The notes beneath the pieces were generated by a model. The model saw only the letters and a list, made by a program, of their open reading frames with translations, was not told the DNA's origin and did no database searches. From Hippasteria phrygiana (taxonomy: Eukaryota > Echinodermata > Asteroidea > Valvatida > Goniasteridae), in assembly GCA_037893225.1 (NCBI GenBank), contig JAZGUH010000186.1, positions 62,001 through 126,000 on the forward strand: 64,000 bases of DNA, in the 5' to 3' direction. This document shows positions 36,151 through 47,779 of the stretch, one piece after another. A program made the translations under genes and the position numbers. Position 1 is the stretch's first letter; every line of letters starts with the position of its first letter.

Positions 36151-36367
36151 AGATTGCATTCATGGATTTCTTTGTGTAACGTTACAACGTGCCGTTTACC
36201 TTCTCAGTCCCGCATAAAACCGCGAGTTTCGAATCAGTTAAAGCTTCAATTGTTGTTCCTGCGTGTCTTGCAAATTCATCTAATCGTTTCACTGCATATT
36301 TGATTTTGTCTCTTTGAATTTGGAGCGTCAGCATCGCCTACGAGTTCCAATATTTCGTCGTCTGTTA

Positions 36368-37029
36368 TGCAGGCGTCACACTGTCCCGAAATTGACACCA
36401 GATGGCCATACGAATTTTGAATTTCGCACGAAGATGGCCCCGAACTTGGTCAACAGCCAATCAACAGCCGAAGCAAGTACGATGCCTACAGAAGGTCACA
36501 CGATGGCACCCGAACCACACACGAAGGCAACACGAAGATGTGAATTTGTATTAAGTAGTTTACCCGCAGGACACACGAAGGACACACGAAGGCCACACGA
36601 TGGCCACACGATGGCTGCACGACGTCGTATTGCCTTACTAAGACAATCGGGCAGCTTCTTGTTTCCTTCGTATTGTCTTCGTGAGGCGAAAAATGCCCGA
36701 TGGCACCGATGATCACACGAAGTAAAGACGAAGATGACACGATTTGACAAGATGCCCTCACGATGGCCTTACGAAGGGCAAAATGGACACACGAATTCAA
36801 CACGAAAATGAACCTTCGCAAGGTCCTTCGGCAATTTTTTGGCATGCCAAAGATTTTGCCACCGCTCACGAAGTTGCTGCCGGAGCCTGAGAAACCCCAC
36901 CGGCGGTCATACGATGGCTTAAGATGGCCTCACGAATGGCCCGATGTTTTTACGATCAGAGCCGAATTTGAACATTTCCTTTATCGTGTGTCCATCTGGT
37001 GTCAATTTCGGGACAGTGTGACGCAAGCA
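36368..37029. mobile_element. Harbinger-type MITE with TTA target duplication and CACGA(A/T)GG repeats
   Basis: Inverted repeats begin tgcaggcgtcacactgtccc on the left and end gggacagtgtgacgcaagca on the right, and match for about 35 bp. tta flanks both ends (36365-36367 and 37030-37032), the TWA duplication expected of PIF/Harbinger. The interior (36480-36960) is crowded with imperfect cacgaagg/cacgatgg words at irregular spacing. Confidence 0.85.
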
Positions 37030-37032
37030 TTA

Positions 37033-38712
37033 GGAGAACAAACCGCGGCAGTTCGGGAAACTCGGCCGCCATGCTGTGTGATGTGAATGACAGCCCTGTT
37101 GTAGCGCCACTAATGTGACCGTGAAATTAGGGAAGTTCTTTTGGTTCTATCAATGCGCGCGTACCGTTTGATAGAACCATGTGATAGAACGTTTTGGGCG
37201 GTGCGGGTTCGCGTCGTGTGATGGGTCGAATAATTCAATGCACGTGATCGACGATCCACCAATCGGATGGCTGGGATTTATTCAGGTGTTGTATAATTTC
37301 CTATAATAGAGAGGTTTAGCAGCACGTATTACGCGAACGTCAACGCGAGCGCGTCCGACATTTTTGGAGCGGCGGTCAAACTAAATATAACGCGGGCGTT
37401 CGGACGCGCAATGAAACGTTTAGCTGCACGTCACGTCAGTTCAAAACGTCAAGTCTGCACGCTATGGCAAATCTTGCAAGCCCGTAAAAAAATCCATTTT
37501 ATAGGCCTATAGTCACAAACTTGAACTCCTTCGGTACTCCAGTCATAAAAACCAAAGTAAGTAGGCCTATATATGTTTAAGATGTGTCTAGTACATGTAG
37601 TTTAATGGTAATTTAGACACAAAACATAGGTTTTCCCGGTCGATTTTGAATGCTGCTAAAAATCATCCTTTATTTCGTTTTATGAGAATGCAAGAACTAT
37701 CCAATTTAACAATCCACTCAAACAGTATTCAAATTGCAAGATCTTTCCCCGGTGTGTATTTAGTCATTCAAATTCATTATTTTCACGCATTTTGTGGATC
37801 GTTTTACCTTTCGTTTAACTTGTTTTTTCCTATATAACGTTAGGCCTAACGTTAAATATAGAGGTTTACTAATTCTTACATTTAATAAAAACGGTTCACT
37901 AATTATATCTACAGGCCCTTATTCCAACAAGATATGTTGCAGGCTAACGTTACAGATAGGCCCTAATTAAAATATGAGGAACAATCACAGAATTTTAAAT
38001 TTGTAAGAATTTAAGAAGTTGATTAGGCGCCAGGCAACAGTGATTATAGAGTAAGAGTATACGCCGAAGAAATGAAAACAAAATGAAAACAACCCATTAG
38101 GGAAAATATGTGTTCCCGTTAAAGCTTTTGTTTTCCTCTTTTTCTTGGTTACTTTTTGTCCATGACTCGACTGCGATGCGCATGTAATTATTTTGAATGT
38201 ACAAAGTGCTAAATTGATTGCACGGAAAGGAAAGTAAGAATCGAAAGCTCAAACCTAATTAAATCATGGCGTGCCAAATTTAATGATTGTGGGCCGTTAA
38301 ACTGAATAACGAAACTGAACGCCCTGAAAATGAATAAGAACCATATAATTAGCAGTTTGATCAAAATTCCTTTGCGAATTTTAATGTATTTTTCCGAATG
38401 TGTGCGGGAAACTGTTATACGTATATTTTGCAAAATGGCCCAGAACAAGGCTAAAAACCACTCCGGGTGCGGGCTAAAAGTGAAAGTAACTGGAGCGAGT
38501 ACTCCAGAAAACAGAAAGGTAGGAATTAACATTTCTCTCGGAAACATGACAGATATAGACCAACAATAATTTACTTCGGCCTTGCGTTATCCTCACAAAG
38601 AAGAAAGGCCTAACTTTGTATTTTATTAATTTTTGGTTAACTTTTAGACTGATGTTAAGTCAGTCGAAAAGTTAAATATCAAAATAAATACAATTCATAT
38701 TTTGCATTCAGA
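37033..38712. other. Non-coding stretch before Harbinger II
   Basis: No gene seen. 37310-37450 has GC-richer words (acgcgaacgtcaacgcgagc, gttcggacgcgc) with an imperfect inverted layout around gtttagc-gcacgt. A perfect 20-bp palindrome lies at about 37837-37856. 38330-38569 is open but has no recognisable domain. Confidence 0.5.
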
Positions 38713-40263
38713 ATGGACATGGACGACCTAGCAGTAGTCCTCTTGATGCAAGACTCTGAAAATCCTGTCCTTGACGATGAGGATGTACTCATGCTACTAG
38801 CTAACGAGGAAGCAGCAGATGGACCACATCACCTAAAATACGGCCGCTTCGATCTAAATGTTGGTCTTTCATAGCATCTTCATTTTTTTTATGTAAAGGT
38901 CAAGTTTCTTTTTTGTCCATTAAGTACTTGATCGGAATCTAGTCAATTGTTCAACTCATTTGAAATCAATAATTTAAATCTTTATTCATCCAAACGGGCA
39001 ATTACAAAGTCCATTCACAAGCTCACTTATTGAACAATATTTTTAACGCTTTAAATATCTAAATAAATATATTTACCCAATAATATACATCTTGTGTGTA
39101 CAATTTTGTTGAATCTTTACTATCCTAAAGTGGCAAGTGTCGTGAACTACTATACATGTACAGATGTACTCGTTGAAAATATGAATATGCGTTGTACCGG
39201 TATCTCATGCCTTCACTTTCTATAGAACTTTCACTTCTACTTCTTTCCAAACTACACTGTATTGTCTTATTTGTTTTCTTCTGTACTTTGTTTGCTTTTT
39301 TTTCCTACAGGCTATGACAGACAGTGAGTGTTTGGAGCAGTTCCGCTTTGATAAAGAAACGCTGCACAAACTAGTGACAGTTTTGGGGTTGGAACCCAAG
39401 TACAAGGCATCGAACAGGACAACATGGACTGCACTGGAAGGGTTATGCATCATGTTGAAACGGCTGTCATACCCAAACCGATTATTGGACTGTGTCCATA
39501 TTTTTGGCCGTCACAAAACAGAATTATCCTTGATAAGTAACACGATGATCAAAGCATTGTACAACAGCCATTGTCACCTACTGCAAAACATCGATTATAA
39601 CCTTGTCAGACCCGAGGTGTTCGCTGAAGCAATTGTATCTAAAGGTTGTCCACTTCCTAATGTCTGGGCATTTATAGATGGTACCTTGAGGGCAAACTGC
39701 CGTCCCAAGATGTATCAGGAGGAAGTTTTCAGTGGGCACAAACGGAGGCATGGTCTAAAATATCAAAGCCTCATGTATCCAAATGGCATCATTGGTCACT
39801 GCTTTGGGCCTGTGGAGGGCAGGCGCCATGACAGTGCCGTCTATCACCAGTCGGGTCTTGATAATATCATATCCAATGTTTTTGCTCCTGATGGCACGAC
39901 CATGGCTGTGTTTGGTGACACTGCCTATGCAGCAAGACTGTATCTTATCACTAGTTTTAAAGGGCTGCTTTGACGAAGGAAATGCATCACTTTAATAGAC
40001 TGATGTCACCGGTAAGGGAGAGTGTGGAGTGGGGATTCAATAAGGTTTCTTCGATGTTTGCATTCATCGACTACCACAAAAATCAAAAAATCTACCTGCA
40101 GCCCATTGCCAAGTATTACTTGGTGAGTACCTTGCTTACCAATGCACACACTTGTGCATATGGCTCACAGGTTTCACAGTATTTCAACTTGGACCCCCCA
40201 CCCTTGAGCAATACTTGGGATATGCCTGAGATAGCCACACATAATAAAACATCCTGCATATAA
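38713..40263 (+). pseudogene. PIF/Harbinger transposase, copy II, two exons, one frameshift
   Basis: The least damaged transposase in the window. Exon 1 (38713-38859) starts with an ATG (MDMDDLAVVLLMQDSENP) and ends KYGRFDLN before a GT. The intron runs to ttttttcctacag at 39310, and exon 2 begins in phase (AMTDSECLEQFRF). Catalytic residues: Asp in FIDGT (about 39680), then CRPKMYQEEVFSGHKRRHG and GRRHDSAVYHQS; Asp in VFGDTAYAA (about 39915); Glu in SVEWGF (about 40028), followed by FAFIDYHKNQKIYLQP. A single shift near 39965, beside a stop at 39971-39973, separates the Glu block from the rest. The end at 40263 may be read-through, because a gtgagt at 40122 could be a donor. Confidence 0.88.
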
Positions 40264-40656
40264 AAACATATGCACAAGAGAGCACTTGTCACCCAATCAA
40301 TATTTACAGATTTGTTAATTAATACTTATTTAAATACTGAAGCAAAAGTTAACTAATTACCCGAGATACCTGTACATAATAACAACCCGATACTCAACAT
40401 GTAAAAACATGACTGAGAAATTAAGTAACATCTTTTTTATGTTGTTATCACCGCTGTGCTAATGTGAATCAGGCATCAGCACCACAAGTGGACTAAAGAT
40501 CATGGGATCCATATAGGAATTGTTGTCCTGAAAACTAATTAACTTGCACTTGTTTGTATCAATTCTCCAATTTGTTTGATTCTGGGCTTCAACAATAATG
40601 AAAATAAGCAAAGATCCTCATCCCCGTAGTGATGTCATGGGAATTTAGACTTCATT

Positions 40657-40847
40657 TTAACTTTCACAATAATTTGCCTGATCAAGTTTTATTTTTTGCT
40701 CTTTGAGAGCCAGCTTCCTCTCCTCAAGCGCGATTTTTCGCTCTTCAAGTTCCAGCTGTCGGTTCTTTATTTCCATCTCTGCTTGCTGCTTTTGTGCTAG
40801 AAGTTGAAATATCTGCATTAACTTCTGTCCTGAAGTAAGCCTCGACC
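40657..40847 (-). CDS. Last exon of the second Harbinger II protein (coiled coil)
   Basis: Reading the - strand from an AG acceptor (ttttcatttcag) ending at 40848, an open exon gives LTSGQKLMQIFQLLAQKQQA then repeated ELEERKIALEERKLALKEQ-type heptads and a stop at 40657-40659. The E/K/L pattern is a strong coiled coil, typical of the C-terminus of SANT/MADF-like proteins that accompany PIF/Harbinger transposases. Position (convergent with transposase II) fits. Upstream exons, expected above 40850, were not found. Confidence 0.55.
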
Positions 40848-40850
40848 CTG

Positions 40851-42030
40851 AAATGAAAAAAATATGGGAGTGCTTGAGCGATTTCTTGATTTACAGAAAA
40901 AGCCCACTAGCAAAGTCTGCAGGCCTCTGAACCCAAATTATTTACCCTAGGCCAGTAGAGTGGACATTGCATGATTGAATCTCAACTTCAACTGGACTAG
41001 GCTCAATTTTGAACACCGAGAAAAGTCTTACATTCAGTGTTTCAAGGTTCATACACTTTCACTGTACATGTACTATAAAATTATCAGGTTAATTTCCAGG
41101 TCTATATCATACTGATGCAGACATTTCAGTTTGAACCCAAAAATCTTCTGTTCCCAATAAGCGCTGTAACCCATATATTTGCAAGATTTTTTTCCATCAA
41201 AACGGTACGATTTATAAAGCTACAATTCTGTACAATTGGGGGTGGGGTGGGATTGGGTTGCTTGAATTTTTTGAAGGTGGCTAAGGTTTCAGAACCTGGT
41301 TTTTGACAATTAGTTTAGATGTATTTTGAAACTTTATTTTCTAACATGCAACTATTACCTTTAAAAAGTGAGGTCTATCGCAACAATTTCAGAGCACTAT
41401 CATTATTTGTTCATGGTTTATGTTAGAGATACATTTAGAAAAGGCAGATTCTAAAAATAATGGCTCATTTGTGTACATGACATTTCAGATGCTCATATTT
41501 TATTGTGCAAGGGCTGTACAGTGCATTTATATTGTGTGATAAATTTAGAAGTACTAGACATGTTATAGTGTATAACATTGGCCATACAAGTCCTTCAAGT
41601 TAAATGGAGTCCTGGAAAAAACTCTCGAACGTCAGCACTGTTGACAGACTTCAACTACTTCTGGATTTGGTACTTGATATTATCGATTAGAACTACATGT
41701 TGTCACTACACTTTTTCCTCTTTAGCATGTGCATGCAGCAGAGGGTGACTACAAATATTTTTCCAGCTAGTAGAAACAAAATGGAAAGTGGCTTCCGAAA
41801 TAATTTTGATGATTTTTTTCAATATTTGCGAACGTCATTTGATTCCGTCAAAATGTCAACAATAACACACAAGGCCAATTACCCAAACTATAAATACTCA
41901 ACAGAGTCGCAAATATTGTCATAGACACAAGTTTAAATAATGATAATTTCACATTCATAATAGTTTCGATAACTACTTACATTAGCATAAACCACTGGCC
42001 TAAATTTACAACGAACTTAAAAATATATTG
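40851..42030. other. Non-coding stretch downstream of Harbinger II
   Basis: No exon recognised. The words gaacgtcagcactgttgaca (41627) and gtcattt-gattccgtcaaaatg (41833) belong to the same gacggac/gtccgtc vocabulary as the inverted repeat that follows. Confidence 0.4.
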
Positions 42031-42510
42031 TCCGTCAAAATAAAATACTGACGTTCGATAAATTGGTGGTACGCATGCGAACTGACCTTTGACACGGCTG
42101 ACAGACGACTGTCTTTCTCTTTACACGTAATGCACATGGAGCTTGCCGCGTAAGTTCAAATCTCCAGCAATTTTCAGATTTATATTAGGTCTGCTTGAAG
42201 AAAATCTGTCAAATACATGACGTACGACAAAGACTGACGTTTGGGAACAAAAGAGCAGTTCCTTCATAAATCAAACACGTCTATTTGACAACATAACTAC
42301 GGCATTTCTTGCCGCGAACGCTCACTATTTGCAGCATAGCCAATCACTAGTGCGGAGTCTTCGCGCGCGACGCGTTCACGCAATAATGGTCTCATACGTT
42401 ATTACAGTGACGGAGAAATTCTCTTACGTCATTTATTTGACAGATAACCAATCGAACGTCAGCAATATTGACGGACACAAACATCGAACGTCATTTTGGA
42501 CGGACTATAA
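42031..42510. repeat. Inverted repeat, MITE-like (gtccgtcaa...ttgacggac)
   Basis: gtccgtcaaaataaaatactgacgttcga at 42031 is inverted at 42445-42475 (tcgaacgtcagcaatattgacggac), and a second tcgaacgtcattttggacggac follows at 42484. Interior non-coding. Confidence 0.65.
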
Positions 42511-43725
42511 ATGAGAATAAGGTTTTCGCTATGAGAACAGAGAAAACATATTTCGCTATAGCATAATTATGAAATTGTATCCATTGTTAAAGTGTTGAAA
42601 GTATTAAGAAATAAATCATAACGCACTGGTGTGAAACTATCGTTTATTCTCTATGATAAATTTGTGATGTGGATTAAATGTTGTTGTTGTGTTTTGTAAA
42701 CTTTTGGGCAGGCATTGTGAATATGTGTGAATATGTAAACAAATTGGTCGGGACCAACCGAAGATGGACAGTAAAAACGGCCGGGTTCGGGGGGGGGGGG
42801 GGGGGATATTCAGTATCAACGCTTGGTGGCGCCCTGCCAGCGAATTATTTTTTCCCAAACGTCATTCGATTGAGCGATTTTCGTGCAGTAGGTTTACCAA
42901 TGCCTTTATCCTTACACGTGATTCGGTAGTGTAGTGGAATTATGGTAGTTTTAAAACCGCCTCTCAAGGGTTTAATGTTCGAATCCACCTTCTTACTGTT
43001 TTTTTGTTTGTTTATTTTACCATCTTTTATTTATTTTTTTACAATTTTTCTCTTACAAAAAAAGTGATTTTCACATTTTTTTATCATTATTTTCTAAATT
43101 TGTGGTTTTGGAGAATTTTTTCAAAGGAAAAAGATTGGAAAACCTATGGTTCGGATGCAGTTTGGAAAAAAATTCGCACGCGGGCGCTTGGGTCCGACGT
43201 TGACTTGAACTTGATTACATGTACGTCATACTTTGCTTGGGTCTTTGTGGAATCTTTTCAAATTTAGCACCATATAAATGGTTAGATCTGTAGCAGGCCT
43301 AAATTAACCGGGTTTGTGTCTTTCTTTTTGTTATGCTGAATAAAGCCTCCAGCTTTGGAAAAATATTGTAGCATTGAATTAGTCAGAATATAATTATCCA
43401 GTACGAATTGTGTTCTTCAATATAAAATGTGTCTGCATGATTGTTCAGTATCGAAACCACACTCATTTTGTTTTTCTCTCCATAATTCCATAGGTTCATC
43501 TGCACAGCTAACCTTGCACTACACGTCTCACCTCTTTTGCACTGCATATCCATCCCTTCACCCTCCTTCCATCTTTCATTCCATATGACACTGACCCTTG
43601 TACTGCACGTAACAGCCATCATTTGCACCCTTTACTTTGCTTGCATGTGTATGCTTTAACCTTTCCTTCGAAACTGCCCCTAAGGCTATACTTACCACTC
43701 CAATTTTCCCCAGTTTCCCCCAACT
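42511..43725. other. Non-coding stretch with a poly-G run and a SINE-like head
   Basis: About 17 G at 42790-42806. No gene recognised. The tRNA-like part is listed separately. Confidence 0.5.
42918..42992 (+). ncRNA. Possible tRNA-derived SINE head
   Basis: tcggtagtgtagtggaattatgg resembles an A box and gttcgaatccacc a B box at suitable spacing. Stems do not fold cleanly, so this is a low-confidence tRNA-derived sequence. Confidence 0.35.
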
Positions 43726-44450
43726 ATGGCAAGTCAAGCAACCTACTACCGAAACAGACTAAAAAAGAAAAACCCAGAAAAACATGCAGAATATCTCCGC
43801 CATCAGTGCGAAGCTGCTAAACAGAGACGTAATCGTCTGCGCGAAGACCTTTCAAAGGCAAAGCCATAAAAAAAAGCCTCGCCCATAAAGAAAGGCAACG
43901 AGAGCAGGGGCGGATCAGACAGAAAGCATACATGGAACGTAAAAAACGAGCCCAAAAGGAGAAACGTGCAAAAGTAAAACTGCCGTTTACAACGCCAAAA
44001 CAACCCGCACGAGCGGCCCCACCTGTACCGCCAACAATAAATATGGGTACGAGAGCAGCCTTGGAAGCCAAACGCGCTTATTGGCGTGAACGTAAACAAG
44101 TTGAACGGCAAAGACTTAAAGAAAGCCGACCACAGAAGTTGAGACGCATAAGAGAAAAGGACAGACAACGAAAACGAGACCAGCGAGCCAAAAATATCTC
44201 GAAAAAACAAAACCCACATCCAAACAAGGCAACAACATCAGGCTACCAATCAGTTCATACTCTAAGAAACCATACATCAAAGGCAAGACAGGTACTCCCC
44301 AACACTCCTGAAAAATTTGCTTCTGTCCTTTGCGGGCTCGTCAAAAAATCGTCTCCTCGAAAGAAAATGGCACTTAAGCAGCAGGGCTTAACTGAGCCAA
44401 TGGTTTTTAGCCCAAGAAATAAACAAAGGAAATTACCCCCCAAAAAATAA
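43726..44450 (+). pseudogene. Very basic transposon-associated protein (one frameshift)
   Basis: Starts MASQATYYRNRLKKKNPEKH at an ATG, runs 47 codons, meets a stop at 43867-43869 beside a run of A, and continues in another frame with lysine/arginine-rich helices (ERKKRAQKEKRAK, YWRERKQVERQRLKESRP) to the stop at 44448-44450, about 240 residues in all. The C-terminal motif LPNTPEKFASVLCGLV, then SPRKKMAL resembles a segment I associate with uncharacterised basic proteins near mobile elements in marine invertebrates; I cannot name the function. Its 3' flank (44480-45030) is related to the Polinton arm, so it may be a Polinton-family gene. Confidence 0.6.
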
Positions 44451-44484
44451 AAAAACTAACAAAAACTAAAAGTCAAATAAAAAA

Positions 44485-45030
44485 AAAGTACAAATTAAAA
44501 GTAAGATCGTAAAATATACGCTAATGTGATTAACGTAAAAACTAAAACAAAATATCAAAGTAAACATACTATGAAAACTCACGAAAACAGAATATGAAGC
44601 GATGTAAAAGCAAACGACTAAATAATGTAAAAAAAAAAAAAATCAAACTAAAAATATATATTTGAATAGGGCATGCAAAGTAAAATGTTCAAAGTAACAA
44701 AACGTTTTCGACAAAATGTGCACAAATAACATTTAAGGGTTTTTTCTTCTCTTGTTTGTTGTTACTCATATTCTGATATTTTGTATATCTTATGGTATTG
44801 TATTTTTAAATTACTTTTCTTATAGTAGGGTATACTGTATACTATACTTACACTTGATTGGGTTTACGTCATCCCATAAAAGTTCAATACAAATGCAAGA
44901 ACTCAAAGAATAAACTAAGAAAATATGGCTATTACGAGGAAGCAAACTACGAAAAAAAGGAATGTAGCATTAAATAAAACAAGACACGGAAACGAATAAA
45001 TAGACAGAATTCATTGAGTGGTCAACTTAT
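44485..45030 (+). repeat. Diverged relative of the Polinton arm
   Basis: Collinear with 3740-4430: cgaaaacagaatatgaagcg against cgaaacagaatacgaaacg, ttgaatagggcatgcaaa against ttgaatagggcctgcaaa, acaaaatgtgcacaa against acaaaatgtgtacaa, cttatagtagggtata in both, cacttgatt-ggtt and gtcatccca in both, and aagaaaatatggctattacgagga in both. So this is a second, older Polinton-family fragment. Confidence 0.85.
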
Positions 45031-46445
45031 GAAGTATTGGAGGGCAAGAGGATTATGTTTTTTAATCACCCTACTGTAATGTAGGTCTATATACTATAAT
45101 AATTGGTCTGTAAATGAGTACATAGTTTATTGGTGGGAATCGTTAATGGTAACCGGTTTGCTCCTTCTATTATTTGGAGACTATGTAGGCCTATTGGGAG
45201 CACTTGTAATAAATGTGTGGGGTCAGCTCGTCCATACACTAGCTCATGGATGGCCTATATTTTGGGATAATCTTCACTGTTAAACTATTTCGACGACCTG
45301 TTACCCCGGAAATTCTGTGTTTTTGTAAAAGAAACATACAAATTAACCAGGCCGTGAATGGATTCGGTCAGTTAGGCCTATACGGTTGTACACGAGACTT
45401 ACTTGTAAAGCGACTGCCCAGTTTAAAATGTCAGACTTGTATATTATCCAAGTAAACTGAATCTGGGGTTAAATTATTTAACATTAAACAGTTTATTAAC
45501 CTTACCGAATAGGCCTAAGCCTTCAATATATTAGTGTTATCCTCACGATTTGGACGCAATTACAATATGAAATTTTATCAAAATAATTTGATAAAATCCT
45601 TTATACTTGGGGAATGCCAGTTAATTCAGTCATAAAATGCAATTTGCAGCTGCATAGTACCATTTGCTTTGCACATTTTATTGAGTGTCTGGATTTGAAC
45701 AGTTACACTGTACAAGTGACAGTTACAGCCACATACAAGCTGTGTTTACTGTATTGCCATTGACTTTATGTACAATGTGAGTTTATGCAAATATGGGGTC
45801 ACTCTACATGGGAATTTGCATATATGAATATGATTGGCTACCATACATTTTCATGGACCTCTCACAGTCAAGAGTTTTGGCGGCGAATATTTGGCAACTT
45901 ATGCCATGATTTGACCAATGGGCATAATGCAGCGTGCATAGCAACCAATCAGGTGACTGTAGTGTATACAGTTTTGGAATTTTGGAGGGAATAGCTTCAC
46001 ATGGTTCATTCTGTCACTGCTAGCAGAGCAGGCTACATGACTTTTTGGAGTGTGTACACATTTTACACACACGCTGTGTCATGCATGTCATGAGTGTTGT
46101 GAAGTTCTATCCCATGGATAATTTAGCCTGCAGTGTAAATGACTTAGGGAATTATTCTTGAATTTTACATGGACTGGCATGACTGTGGAATTTCTTCTGT
46201 ATTGCCTTGAATGTGGATTGTGATCTACTGAGTAAGCAGTGGCTATTGCACTGGATTTATTTTGAACTTCCAGACATTTTGTTGGCTGCCTTGTTTGCAA
46301 AAGAATTTACTAGGCTGTAGGGCCTACACCTAGCTGGAAATTATATTTCTGCCGCTCTCTGCCATGTCTGCTTGAACTGAGGAGCTGGTGGTTTTTAGGA
46401 TCCCCTTGTTGCTGAATTCCTGGATAATTCTTGTGCAAAGAAATC
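45031..46445. other. Non-coding stretch before the Ngaro gag gene
   Basis: No gene recognised. Part of it (from perhaps 46000) is probably the 5' region of the Ngaro element, but I cannot pair it with the 3' repeats. Confidence 0.4.
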
Positions 46446-47779
46446 ATGCCGCGACGACAACAAAAGCAGCCGACTGTTGGAGCTGCGATTAGGCGGATCA
46501 ACTCACAGCGGCCACGGAGAAGTTCAGCGAGAATAAATAGGCAGAATACTACTGCCACATCGGCCACACTCCAAGCATGCCAAGTGGCAACGTCAGGTGC
46601 AAATGTCACTCCGTCCGATACATCTTCTCAAGTGTGGCAAATAAACCAGCAGCAAACTAATGGACCTGGTCTTAGGCCTACCGCGCCTGTTGCTGTTGAG
46701 CGTAACCCATCAGTTCCGGCTACTTCTGCAATGGGCCTAGGCCTACCGGAGTTCGGCAATGGGAATTGCATTTCCAGTCCGCAGCCTAATCTTCCAGTTT
46801 CGATAGGAGTCAATCTATCTTCGGGATCAATAACCCCACAGTCTGCAGGTAACTTAGTTGGGTTTTGCCAGATTTCTTGCAATACCGATCAGTCTAACGA
46901 TAACGTTAGTAGGCCTAGTGGCTCTGTCCATGCTGGCATGCCAGTGATTTCTCTAGCCCCTCAGCCTTTGCCGACTCTTAGCAATAGCGCCCCGTTGGGT
47001 TACTTACTTCCAATGGCTATCAAAGCAAAAATATAGCAAGGTACCTTTGTCGATTTGTCCCTTTTGTATAAGGATAATGCTGCTGCTGCAATTGCTAGCA
47101 TTGACAACAGCCAGGAATTAGAATTGGCTGTTATTGGGGACAAAATGGTTTTCAAACGGGCTGTGAAACCTCGGAAGAAAATTGACTCACTCGATAAATG
47201 GCAGTCGGCATTTCACACTTTCATGTCAGTGTACCTCATGAAGCACCCTAATCGCTGGGGAGAATTACTTAAGTACGCAGAGATCATTCGTACAGCAGCT
47301 CTTCAATTCCCTGGGTGGGGTTGGAAGGCTTATGATGATCAATTTAGGTTACGGCAAGAAGCTGACCCAATGCGATCATGGGGGGGAAGTGGACACAGAA
47401 TTGTGGCTCACAGTTGCAGCGGCTGCAGTAACTGCACCAAGTTTTGTTCAGCCCACTCACAGTAATGCGAATTCATCTGGATCTGCAGGGTCCAAGCAAG
47501 GCTTTTGTTTTGCATTCAACAGCCACAAAGGCTGTCAATTTGGGGCATGCCGCTTCCAGCACAAGTGCAGTAAATGTTTCCAGGGAGGTCATGGGGTGCA
47601 CGTATGCCGCAGTAATTTCTCTCGTACTGGGGCGGTAAACATGGTAAAGAAGAGCTACACTCGCGCATCTGCAGCTAGTGCAAAACCAGCACAAGCAGAG
47701 GTTGGCAAAGCAATGGTAAAGAGAGGGGTCGCATTAGGGCAACCTAATGTTACAACTTTTCGTGGCCCCCACACCAATT
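46446..47779 (+). pseudogene. Ngaro gag protein with Cys/His motif (broken)
   Basis: Begins MPRRQQKQPTVGAAIRR, a basic N-terminus followed by a Ser/Pro/Asn-rich low-complexity region. An in-frame stop at 47034-47036 is followed, in the same frame, by the conserved gag core (47055-47380) with SLDKWQSAFHTFMSVY and HPNRWGELLKYAEIIR. In a run of seven G near 47385 the frame shifts and continues with ELWLTVAAAA and a Cys/His-rich segment, CFAFNSHKGCQFGACRFQHK then CSKCFQGGHGVHVC, which could bind nucleic acid. Ends at 47779. Confidence 0.75.

Noticed and set aside
43803..44219. - strand open frames opposite the basic protein
   Set aside because: Shadow frames: the Lys/Arg-rich + strand frame continues with a recognisable C-terminal motif; the - strand peptides have none.
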